Below, in pieces: positions 1-5,852 of a stretch of DNA of 5,855 bases. The notes under the pieces were generated by a model that was not told the origin of the DNA, did not search any database, and worked only from the letters and a program-made list of their open reading frames with translations. Origin of the DNA: Lysobacterales bacterium CG_4_10_14_3_um_filter_64_11 (lineage in GTDB: Bacteria; Pseudomonadota; Gammaproteobacteria; Xanthomonadales; Xanthomonadaceae); assembly GCA_002782905.1 (NCBI GenBank), contig PFJA01000025.1, positions 1 through 5,855 of the forward strand, written 5' to 3'. The number at the start of each line of letters is the position of its first letter. Position 1 is the first letter of the stretch. Position numbers and translations under genes: made by a program.

Positions 1-29
1 CCCGGGTAGAGGCGAAGCCGAAACCCGGG
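1..29. repeat. Type A hairpin (second copy at 55-83)
   Basis: CCCGGGT at 1-7 is the reverse complement of ACCCGGG at 23-29. Inside, GGC (11-13) pairs with GCC (17-19) around a GAA loop. Between the two stems is a 3-by-3 internal loop (AGA against GAA). The outer arm borrows the CCCGGG of the following unit, so the fold depends on units being adjacent. The same structure can form in either strand. The copy at 55-83 is identical. Confidence 0.75.
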
Positions 30-42
30 GCGCATCGCGCCC
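28..42. repeat. Type B hairpin (copies at 82-96, 105-119, imperfect at 128-142)
   Basis: GGGCGC and GCGCCC form a perfect 6-base-pair stem around a 3-base ATC loop (GAT on the minus strand). Copies at 82-96 and 105-119 are perfect. The copy at 128-142 has one mismatch caused by A at 139, which becomes a G-U pair in minus-strand RNA. In a transcript reading out of the glycosylase gene these would be consecutive strong GC hairpins. Each is followed by CGGGTTTC, not a U-run, so they could protect or pause the 3' end but do not look like canonical intrinsic terminators. Confidence 0.75.
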
Positions 43-178
43 GAAACCCGGGGCCCCGGGTAGAGGCGAAGCCGAAACCCGGGGCGCATCGCGCCCGAAA
101 CCCGGGGCGCATCGCGCCCGAAACCCGGGGCGCATCGCACCCGAAACCCGGAAGCCCATCGCGCCGCCGCAGCCCAGA

Positions 179-814
179 TTACGAGCCATCGACGATCCGC
201 CACAGGTACAAGCCGGCCAGTGTTCGAAACGGGCCCCACGCCTCGCCGCGCGCGGCCAGTGCCTTCGGTGCCGGCATGTCATCGAGTTTGTCGAGTAGTT
301 GCGCGCCCTTGCGCACGCCCAGATCATCGACCGGCAGGATATCGGGGCGACCCAGACGAAACATCAGCAGCATCTCCACCGTCCAGCGGCCAATGCCACG
401 CACCGCGGTCAGGGCTTCGACGATGGCCTCGTCATCCATGCCGGAAAGCCGCCGCGCACTGGGCACCTCACCGGCGCTGGCGCGCTGCGCCAGATCGCGC
501 AGGGCCAGCACCTTGTTGCCCGATACCCCACAACTGCGCAAGGTGGTTGCATCGACCGACAACAACGCGTCGGCGTCGAGTCGCTGTGATCCAAGCGCGA
601 CTTCCACCCGCCCAACGATGGTGGCGGCGGCTTTGCCGGAAAGTTGCTGATACAAAATCGAGCGCGCCAACGCATCGACGGTTTCAAATGGCTTGCGCCA
701 ACCATCGGGTTCGATCGGGCCGATGCGCTTGATCCACGCACCGAGCTTGCGATCGCGCTTGGCCAGATGCGCCTGTGCGGCAATCAGGTCAAATCCACGT
801 GCATGCTTCGCCAT
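179..814 (-). CDS. 3-methyladenine DNA glycosylase, AlkA/MAG type (HhH-GPD superfamily)
   Basis: This 211-residue cytosolic base-excision repair enzyme is predicted to remove alkylated purines such as 3-methyladenine, leaving an abasic site. The helix-hairpin-helix is VRGIGRWTVEML at residues 138-149. The catalytic aspartate is best placed at D164 in LPVDDLGVRKG, which aligns with D238 in the LPDDYLIK segment of E. coli AlkA. Other family landmarks are SILYQQLSGKAA (52-63) and the C-terminal WGPFRTLAGLYLW (193-205), matching the WKPWRSYALLHIW segment of AlkA. At 211 residues it lacks the N-terminal domain of E. coli AlkA (282 residues) and resembles the compact MAG-like subfamily. No Cys cluster of the EndoIII/MutY type is seen. 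ATG at 814 is preceded by GGAG at 825-822 with a 7-base spacer. The upstream stop is 4 bases away, so translation is probably coupled. Alkylation repair is firm at family level; exact substrate range is not visible. Confidence 0.93.
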   Translation of the reverse strand: MAKHARGFDLIAAQAHLAKRDRKLGAWIKRIGPIEPDGWRKPFETVDALARSILYQQLSGKAAATIVGRVEVALGSQRLDADALLSVDATTLRSCGVSGNKVLALRDLAQRASAGEVPSARRLSGMDDEAIVEALTAVRGIGRWTVEMLLMFRLGRPDILPVDDLGVRKGAQLLDKLDDMPAPKALAARGEAWGPFRTLAGLYLWRIVDGS

Positions 815-818
815 CGGC

Positions 819-1196
819 TCACTCCGCCATCGAAAACGCGAAAGTCACGGCAATGCCCAGCCAGGCCAGAATCAGCAGGCTGCCACCAAACGGCGCCAGT
901 GCGGTTGACGTGCCCCACAATGCGGCCGCGGCCAGGCTGCCGGCGAACAACAGCAGACCGGCGAGCATCACCGTCAGCACCGCCTGAAACGCACGACCTG
1001 CCCCGATTCCGGCCAGCGCCAGTATGGCCACGCCATGGCCGAACGCGAACGCGGCTGCCACGCTGAGCCGCGCCTGTGCATCGCCGGACAGCCCGTGCGA
1101 CGCATATGCCGCGGCAGCAACGGCCAGCGCCGCCAGTAACGCAGCAATCACGCGCAGCGCACGGCTGAAACGCGCAGCGCCAGCGGATACTGTCAC
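819..1196 (-). CDS. DUF423 family small integral membrane protein
   Basis: This 125-residue hydrophobic inner-membrane protein has about four predicted helices (roughly residues 13-30, 47-65, 71-93 and 101-121). Family landmarks are SHGL (33-36), replacing the more usual GAHGL, a conserved histidine at 54 in the second helix, LLFAGSLAAAAL (82-93), and APFGGSLLILAW (101-112), matching the PxGG...GW pattern of DUF423/YgdD proteins. The molecular function of DUF423 is not established. The start chosen is GTG at 1196: it gives the usual family length and a GTGA overlap of 4 bases with the preceding stop codon. The same frame is open to an ATG at 1313, but that would overlap the DUF4340 gene by about 120 bases and add a non-family N-terminus. 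No good Shine-Dalgarno is seen before the GTG, so initiation probably depends on ribosomes ending DUF4340. The glycosylase gene begins 4 bases after its stop. Confidence 0.87.
   Translation of the reverse strand: MTVSAGAARFSRALRVIAALLAALAVAAAAYASHGLSGDAQARLSVAAAFAFGHGVAILALAGIGAGRAFQAVLTVMLAGLLLFAGSLAAAALWGTSTALAPFGGSLLILAWLGIAVTFAFSMAE
822..825 (-). promoter_or_regulatory. Ribosome binding site of the DNA glycosylase gene
   Basis: GGAG on the minus strand lies 7 bases before the ATG at 814. It is embedded in the last codons of the DUF423 gene, whose TGA is at 821-819. Ribosomes finishing DUF423 would therefore be placed at this site, which favours coupled translation. Confidence 0.7.
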
Positions 1197-2299
1197 TTCG
1201 CTGGCTCGATAAACGCAGTGCGTGGTTTGCGCAGGTTGGCCACCTTGTACGGCGACAACGCGAACTGCCAGCCATCGCTCCGTCGCGCGAAGACTTCGCT
1301 TTGGCTGCGCCACTGTGCAACCCGTGACGATGCCGTCGCAATCCCAGCGTCCACGACCGGTTCGTCGGCATTTGACTGCACCGCAGCACGTTCGAATGCC
1401 TCGCGCTCGCTGGCGTGCTTCATCGCCCGCGTTTCATCGAATTGCACCGTGAAGCGCGCCCACGGCGCCTCGTCGTGTTGCCACAGGGTCAAACCAATCG
1501 TGAGGCCATCGGCAGTGACAAAACGCGCTTGCAAGGCATCCGCTGGCGGCGCACCCTCGGCCTTGGCCACGTCTTCCAGGCGCAAGCCCTGCAAAAAACC
1601 GTCCACACCATCGACCGCGGCTTGCAGCGGCCGCTTGCCCTTGGCCAAGCCGGCAAGTACCCATTGCGTGTCGTTGCTGGCATTGCGACTGAGCGTGACC
1701 GTTTCGCCCTTGCCCGGCGTGATTTCGACCGCCACGATCCGGCGCGGATCGATATCGATCAAATCGCGCTGCAACCAGTTTTCGGCCTTGCGCTCGGGGG
1801 CAATGTCGAGATCGGCGAGCCACGATTGCGCCGCGTCTGGAACCCGCACATAACTGCCTTTGCCTTGCGGATTGTTGACGCCGATGATCAACGCCAGCGG
1901 CTCGCCACCGCCGCTGATATCGAGCCGCGCACCGCGCGCATCCTTGCCATCGCTGTCCGCGACACCCAGCCGCGAATAGTTGGCCGGGTTTGCCGTTTTC
2001 GCTTCGACCCGCTGCGCCAGCGCCAGCCGCAACAGGTAGTCGCGCAATTTACCGGTATCCGCCGGCCAGCCGGCGCGTTGTTGCACCCGCCACGCATCAT
2101 CGCTGCGGCGCAGCACCACGTCGCCTTTGTCGGCGCCGCTGATGCGCACTTCATCGATCGCGTTGATGCGATCATTCAGACCTGCAAAGACCGGGCCGTT
2201 ACCGACATCGGCACGCTCGGGTGCACGCTTGCTCAGCAATACCACCGCAACCGCGAGCAGTGATGCCGCCACAGCAAGACGCATGAGGGCTCGTGTCAT
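1193..2299 (-). CDS. DUF4340 domain protein, membrane-anchored partner of the Gld-type ABC transporter
   Basis: This 368-residue protein has an N-terminal signal anchor: a basic MTRALMR followed by a hydrophobic stretch at about residues 8-22, then SKR. The rest is soluble and probably periplasmic. DUF4340 landmarks are the repeated ligand-like pattern WRVQQRAGWPAD (70-81) followed by LLRLALAQRVEAK and NYSRLGV (107-113), then YVRVPDAAQSWLADLDI (150-166) and NWLQRDLIDIDPRRIVAVEI (174-193). A C-terminal module near 344-365 begins GWQFALSP. The domain's biochemical role is unknown; it commonly sits next to GldG-like genes, as here. ATG at 2299 was chosen because GAGGA at 2310-2306 precedes it by 6 bases, the same arrangement as the gene upstream. 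An in-frame ATG at 2326, overlapping the previous stop by one base, would add nine residues but has no clear ribosome binding site. The 3' end overlaps DUF423 by 4 bases. Confidence 0.88.
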   Translation of the reverse strand: MTRALMRLAVAASLLAVAVVLLSKRAPERADVGNGPVFAGLNDRINAIDEVRISGADKGDVVLRRSDDAWRVQQRAGWPADTGKLRDYLLRLALAQRVEAKTANPANYSRLGVADSDGKDARGARLDISGGGEPLALIIGVNNPQGKGSYVRVPDAAQSWLADLDIAPERKAENWLQRDLIDIDPRRIVAVEITPGKGETVTLSRNASNDTQWVLAGLAKGKRPLQAAVDGVDGFLQGLRLEDVAKAEGAPPADALQARFVTADGLTIGLTLWQHDEAPWARFTVQFDETRAMKHASEREAFERAAVQSNADEPVVDAGIATASSRVAQWRSQSEVFARRSDGWQFALSPYKVANLRKPRTAFIEPAK

Positions 2300-2305
2300 T
2301 GCCGT

Positions 2306-2310
2306 TCCTC
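2306..2310 (-). promoter_or_regulatory. Ribosome binding site deciding the DUF4340 start
   Basis: GAGGA on the minus strand with a 6-base spacer to ATG at 2299. It lies inside the reading frame that would follow from the alternative ATG at 2326, and so argues for the downstream start. Confidence 0.75.
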
Positions 2311-2325
2311 GCTTTACTTGCACCA

Positions 2326-4179
2326 TTACCCGGCACGCCGGCGCCGTGCGCGCAACCCGGCGAAGCCCAGCGCGAACAGGCTCACCAGCAGCGGCATGCC
2401 CAATATGTTGATCAGCTTCAGGTGCATGCCCAAGGCCTCGATATCGCGATTCAGGCCCAACTGCACATCGCGCAGTTCCTTGCGGATACGCAGCTTCTGC
2501 TGCTGAAAACGTTCCAGCTCGGCCTGTTGCTCGGCGGAGAGCAGCGCGCTGCCGCCCTCGCTGTGCTGCCCCTGCAACGCCGACAAACGCCGCTCGGTCT
2601 CGATCAACTGCGCCTGCAATTCACTTTCCTTGACGCGAAAGCGCTCCTCGGCGCGTCGCTTGAGTGCCTCGACTCGCGCAAACGGCCGACTGGAGCCGGC
2701 GCGGGTACGCACCGCGATCAGGTCGCTGCTGCCCACCAGATTATCCACCGCGTTGATCACAAAATCGCCGTTGCCGGCAAACGGGTTCAAGGCGCGCTGG
2801 CCGAGCACGCTTTGCACGCTCACCCACATCCGATCCGCGAGCAGGTCGCTGTCGGCAACCACGATGATCGAACCATCCGCCGTGCCCTGCACGATCTGAT
2901 TGGCCGCCTTGCGCTCCGGGAATGCGGTCTTCAGCGAACCACTGAGACGGCCTGCCAGCACATAGCGATCGCCGCTCGGCTTGAAATCCTCGAACAGATT
3001 GGCGGGATCGGGCAGAAAACGTACCTTGTCCACGCTGGTGAGGGCGGCGGCATCGGACGACTGCGCCAATGGCTCCAGGCTGAGCGTACTGTCCGCGCTC
3101 AGCGTCAATGCGCCGGCAGTGGAGAGATTGAACGATTCGATCTGCGCGGAGACCACATCGCGCTGATTCAGCGCTTCGGCCGACAGCCCCAGCACACCCA
3201 GATGGCGCACCGGCTGCGCACTACCCGGGCTCTGCACCTGCAACGCATAACGCGAATCGAGCACCACCTTGCCGGGATCGAACTGCACGCCCCAGGCGGT
3301 GAACAGCTTGCCCATATCCGAACTTTGCGCGGCAAACATCGTGCTCGGGTCGCCGGCGCCGGCACCCACAGCAGCCTCCGAATACGGATCGACGAGCGCC
3401 AGCAGCTTGCCGCCGCGCAGCACGAATTGATCGATGGCGTACAGACTGTCATCACTCAGGCCCTTGGGATGTACCAGCACCAGCGCGTCGACATCCGGAG
3501 CAATATCGCTGATCGGCAGCTGTAAACGGCGCAACTCGAACAATTGGTTGAGCTCATTGTCGATCACCCAGCCGTCGCTGGCCTGGCCGCTCGCAGGATC
3601 GTAGCCGGGCGCCAGCGGCAGGCTGGAATACAGCGCCACCACCGAACGCTGGTCGGTGCTCAAGCTCGAGATCAGCTTGGCGATGTCGTACTCAAGAAAG
3701 GATTCCTTGCTCGGTTGAAAAAACGGGACGATGGTCTTGCCATCGGTGGCATTGGTACCCACCAGACCGAAAAACAGGGTTGCCCCGGAACTGCCCACCG
3801 GCACCGCTTGCAGACCATAGCTGCCGGCACGATCCTCGGCTTCGGAAAATGGCAGGGGGTCGATCACCTGCAAGCGAAGTTTGCCGTGCGAACGCGATGC
3901 CATCTCTTCCAGCAGTTCGCGCACGCGCTGCGCATAGATGCGCAATTGCGGCAGGTCGCGTGCCGCCTGATCGGAAAAATAGAAGTACAGATGGATCGGC
4001 TCATCGATTTTTTCGATGATGCGCAAGGTACCGGGCGACAACGTGTACAGCGCGTTTTCGGTCAGATCAACACGCCAGCCGCGCAGGCCGACCGTGCCGA
4101 TCGCCACCAACGCCATGAACGCCAGCGCCAGAACCAGCAGATTGGAAAGGCCCAGCAGACGGTTTTGCAATCGATTCAT
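2326..4179 (-). CDS. GldG-like ABC transporter auxiliary protein
   Basis: This 617-residue membrane protein is predicted to work with the ATPase and permease encoded just upstream. It has a basic N-terminus, helix 1 at about 11-32, a large extracytoplasmic region (about 33-586), helix 2 at about 587-608 and a basic tail RARRRRAG. The segment after helix 1, DLTENALYTLSPGTLRIIEK (38-57), is the hallmark of the GldG/ABC-auxiliary family, followed by a Rossmann-like region. DALVLVHPKG (231-240) and FVLRGGKLLALVDP (252-265) match the IFT/GATase-like part of the family. IIVVADSDLLAD (438-449) and NAVDNLVGS (477-485) are further family motifs. Residues about 502-585 are charged and helical, a probable coiled coil. 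In Flavobacterium GldG is needed for gliding; here no gliding genes are seen and the role is unknown. ATG at 4179 is preceded by GAGGA with a 6-base spacer. A TTG at 4185 would leave only one base to that site. The upstream stop is 9 bases away. Confidence 0.9.
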   Translation of the reverse strand: MNRLQNRLLGLSNLLVLALAFMALVAIGTVGLRGWRVDLTENALYTLSPGTLRIIEKIDEPIHLYFYFSDQAARDLPQLRIYAQRVRELLEEMASRSHGKLRLQVIDPLPFSEAEDRAGSYGLQAVPVGSSGATLFFGLVGTNATDGKTIVPFFQPSKESFLEYDIAKLISSLSTDQRSVVALYSSLPLAPGYDPASGQASDGWVIDNELNQLFELRRLQLPISDIAPDVDALVLVHPKGLSDDSLYAIDQFVLRGGKLLALVDPYSEAAVGAGAGDPSTMFAAQSSDMGKLFTAWGVQFDPGKVVLDSRYALQVQSPGSAQPVRHLGVLGLSAEALNQRDVVSAQIESFNLSTAGALTLSADSTLSLEPLAQSSDAAALTSVDKVRFLPDPANLFEDFKPSGDRYVLAGRLSGSLKTAFPERKAANQIVQGTADGSIIVVADSDLLADRMWVSVQSVLGQRALNPFAGNGDFVINAVDNLVGSSDLIAVRTRAGSSRPFARVEALKRRAEERFRVKESELQAQLIETERRLSALQGQHSEGGSALLSAEQQAELERFQQQKLRIRKELRDVQLGLNRDIEALGMHLKLINILGMPLLVSLFALGFAGLRARRRRAG

Positions 4180-4185
4180 CGGCAA

Positions 4186-4190
4186 TCCTC
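4186..4190 (-). promoter_or_regulatory. Ribosome binding site deciding the GldG-like start
   Basis: GAGGA on the minus strand overlaps the TGA stop of the permease gene (TGAGGA) and lies 6 bases before ATG at 4179. It rules against the TTG at 4185 as start and suggests coupling to permease translation. Confidence 0.78.
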
Positions 4191-4923
4191 AATCGGATTT
4201 TTTCATGGTGATCACCAACACGGTCGCGTACAGCCAGGCGGCAATCACCAGCAGAAAAAACACCAGATCACGCAGCTCCAGAACGCCCTTGGCGATCGCC
4301 TGAAAATGGGTGAGAAAACTCAGCTGAGCGATGGCATCGACCAACAGCGCCGGCAACCAGGGGCGGACAAAATCCAGCACCAGCGGATAGCCGGTAAAGA
4401 GCATGCCGAAACAGACCACCACCGAAAGGATGAATGCGATTACCTGGCTGCGGGTTGCGGCTGACAGGCAGCCGCCAACGGCGAGAAACGCGCCGGCCAT
4501 GAGCAGGCTGCCAACGTAGCCGGCGGCAATCACGCCATGGTCCGGGTCGCCCAGGTAGTTGATGGTCAGCCAGACCGGAAAGGTGAGCAGCAATGCCAGC
4601 GCAATGAACGCCCAAGCCGCCAGAAACTTGCCCAGCACGGCCTGCCACTGGGTCACCGGCAAGGTAAGCAACAGCTCGATGGTGCCGGTGCGGCGTTCTT
4701 CCGCCCACAGCCGCATCGCTACCGCTGGTACCAAAAACAGGTACAGCAGCGGCTGCAGCAGGAAGAACGGCTGTAGATCGGCCTGACCGCGTTCGTACAG
4801 GCCGCCCACATAGAACGTCAACATGCCGGCCAGCAACAGAAAAATCACGATGAACACGTAGGCAACCGGGGTGGCGAAATAACTCGCCAGTTCACGCCGA
4901 AAGACCGCACGGGTTGCATTCAT
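4189..4923 (-). CDS. ABC-2 type transporter permease, GldF-like
   Basis: This 244-residue inner-membrane protein is the predicted transmembrane subunit of the ABC transporter. About six hydrophobic segments are seen (roughly 18-40, 54-73, 104-122, 130-155, 161-185 and 218-240). Between the second and third lies the cytoplasmic motif RLWAEERRTGTIELLLTLPV (71-90), typical of ABC-2/GldF permeases and probably contacting the ATPase. Length fits single-domain ABC-2 permeases, so a homodimer with two ATPase subunits is likely. ATG at 4923 overlaps the ATPase stop in an ATGA, and no convincing Shine-Dalgarno precedes it, so translation should depend on the upstream gene. The substrate cannot be read from the sequence. 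A NosY- or CcmB-like role is less likely because the neighbours are GldG-like and DUF4340, not nos or ccm genes. Confidence 0.92.
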   Translation of the reverse strand: MNATRAVFRRELASYFATPVAYVFIVIFLLLAGMLTFYVGGLYERGQADLQPFFLLQPLLYLFLVPAVAMRLWAEERRTGTIELLLTLPVTQWQAVLGKFLAAWAFIALALLLTFPVWLTINYLGDPDHGVIAAGYVGSLLMAGAFLAVGGCLSAATRSQVIAFILSVVVCFGMLFTGYPLVLDFVRPWLPALLVDAIAQLSFLTHFQAIAKGVLELRDLVFFLLVIAAWLYATVLVITMKKSD

Positions 4924-5852
4924 GGCGACACCAGGGTGGGTTGGGTAATGCTGCGGAATACGTCTTCCAGACGCGCCGGTTCCACCTGCAACTGCGCGAA
5001 CGCCACGCTCCGCTCGCGCAGGCGCTCGGCTACCGCCGTGAACAGGTCGTGGCCAGGAACCGCGAGCACGATCATGCGGCCATCGACCGGGTCATTTTCC
5101 ACCCCCGCCACACCCGCGAGGCCTTCCAGCGCCGAACGTGCGGCCACCGAATCGGCCGCGCGCACCGACAGGGCGCCGGTGTAACGCGAGCGCGCCAACA
5201 GCTCGGCCGGGGTGGCATCGGCCATGATGCGGCCGTCCGCGATGATGATCGCGCGCGTACACACCGATGGCACTTCTTCCAGGATATGGGTGGAAATCAG
5301 GATCGTGCGATCCGGCGACATCTCGCGGATCAAACCACGCACTTCGTGCTTCTGGTTCGGGTCAAGGCCATCGGTGGGCTCGTCGAGTACCAGCACCGGC
5401 GGATCATGCAAAATCGCTGCGGCCAGGCCCACCCGCCGGCGAAAGCCCTTGGATAACGTGTCGATGGTTTGCTGCAACACCGATTGCAAAGACAACCGGC
5501 CGACCACGTAATCCAGGCGTTGCCGACGGTGATTGCCGGTCAATGCACGGCTATCGGCGATAAAACGGAGAAACGCCAGCACCGTCATTTCGCCGTAGCT
5601 CGGCGCGCCCTCGGGCAGGTAGCCCAATACCCGCCGCGCGGCCAGGGTTTGTGTCTGCACATCGTGGCCGCACACCGTGGCAGTGCCGTCACTCGGGCCG
5701 ATGAAGCCAGCGATCAGCTTCATGGTGGTCGACTTCCCCGCCCCGTTGGGGCCGAGAAACCCGAGCACTTCACCGGGCTGGACGCTGAAACTGACACGAT
5801 CGACAACCAGGTGCTCGCCGTAACGCTTGCTCAATGCCGTAGTCTGAATCAT
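4920..5852 (-). CDS. ABC transporter ATP-binding protein, GldA/CcmA-like
   Basis: This 310-residue cytoplasmic ATPase is predicted to power the adjacent permease. Motifs in order: Walker A GPNGAGKST (34-42); Q-loop region YLPEGAPSYGEMT (78-90) with Glu81 where many ABC proteins have Gln, a feature of GldA/Nos-like ATPases; signature LSKGFRRRVGLA (133-144), a variant of LSGGQ; Walker B VLVLDEPT (153-160) with catalytic Glu158; D-loop GLDP (162-165); and switch His189 in ISTHI. Residues after about 220 form the extra C-terminal domain common in this group (ALSVRAAD, then a segment ending in LEDVFRSIT near 295-303). All catalytic elements are present, so it should be active. The start at 5852 matches the usual N-terminus (MIQTTALSKRYG). 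Only 3 bases lie upstream in the window, so its ribosome binding site and promoter are not seen. Its stop overlaps the permease start by 4 bases. Confidence 0.95.
   Translation of the reverse strand: MIQTTALSKRYGEHLVVDRVSFSVQPGEVLGFLGPNGAGKSTTMKLIAGFIGPSDGTATVCGHDVQTQTLAARRVLGYLPEGAPSYGEMTVLAFLRFIADSRALTGNHRRQRLDYVVGRLSLQSVLQQTIDTLSKGFRRRVGLAAAILHDPPVLVLDEPTDGLDPNQKHEVRGLIREMSPDRTILISTHILEEVPSVCTRAIIIADGRIMADATPAELLARSRYTGALSVRAADSVAARSALEGLAGVAGVENDPVDGRMIVLAVPGHDLFTAVAERLRERSVAFAQLQVEPARLEDVFRSITQPTLVSP

Larger units (their letters stand above)
1..108. repeat. Exact 54-base tandem duplication inside the array
   Basis: Positions 1-54 and 55-108 are identical base for base. Each copy is one type A unit, one type B unit and the first 8 bases of another B unit. 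The out-of-phase junction at 54/55, where an 8-base fragment meets a fresh CCCGGG, shows a duplication step different from the simple 23-base expansion seen at 78-146. The absence of any mismatch suggests a recent event, recent homogenisation or an assembly effect. Confidence 0.85.
1..166. repeat. 23-base tandem repeat array, REP-like extragenic palindromes
   Basis: This is a head-to-tail array with a 23-base period. Type A units (1-23 and 55-77) begin CCCGGGTAGAGGCGAAGCC and end GAAA. Type B units (24-46, 78-100 and 101-123) begin CCCGGGGCGCATCGCGCCC and also end GAAA. The unit at 124-146 is type B with one change (A at 139 instead of G), and 147-166 is a decayed type B copy with several changes and one extra base. 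Positions 47-54 are an 8-base partial unit. All units share CCCGGG at the start and GAAA at the end. The array lies just past the stop codon of the last gene of the operon and reaches the left edge, so its full extent is unknown. Its extragenic position, short palindromic units and clustering fit REP/BIME-type elements. Family membership is inferred, not shown. Confidence 0.88.

Noticed and set aside
28..142. Classical rho-independent terminators in the array
   Set aside because: The hairpins are GC-rich but are followed by at most three T before a C on either strand, so the required U-tract is missing.
1..166. CRISPR array
   Set aside because: Units follow each other directly with no unique spacers, and no cas genes are present.
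819..1313. Longer DUF423 reading frame from ATG at 1313
   Set aside because: It would overlap the end of the DUF4340 gene by about 120 bases and add a basic N-terminus not typical of the family; GTG at 1196 gives the usual length.
1415..2263. Plus-strand open frame (282 codons) opposite the DUF4340 gene
   Set aside because: No family motifs, low-complexity R/A/Q composition, and it lies fully within a well supported minus-strand gene.
2293..3525. Long plus-strand open frame (410 codons) opposite the GldG-like gene
   Set aside because: Its translation is rich in H, Q, R and A with no recognisable domain, as expected antisense to a GC-rich gene. The minus-strand frame carries clear GldG family motifs throughout.
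4180..4185. TTG at 4185 as start of the GldG-like gene
   Set aside because: Only one base would separate it from the GAGGA ribosome site; ATG at 4179 has a proper 6-base spacer.
3544..4464. Plus-strand open frame (306 codons) crossing the GldG-like/permease junction
   Set aside because: It spans the boundary of two supported minus-strand genes and its product is H/Q/R-rich without hydrophobic or domain structure.
4189..5852. Nitrous oxide (NosFY) or cytochrome c (CcmAB) transporter
   Set aside because: The ATPase and permease are similar in type, but the following genes are GldG-like and DUF4340, not nos or ccm genes.
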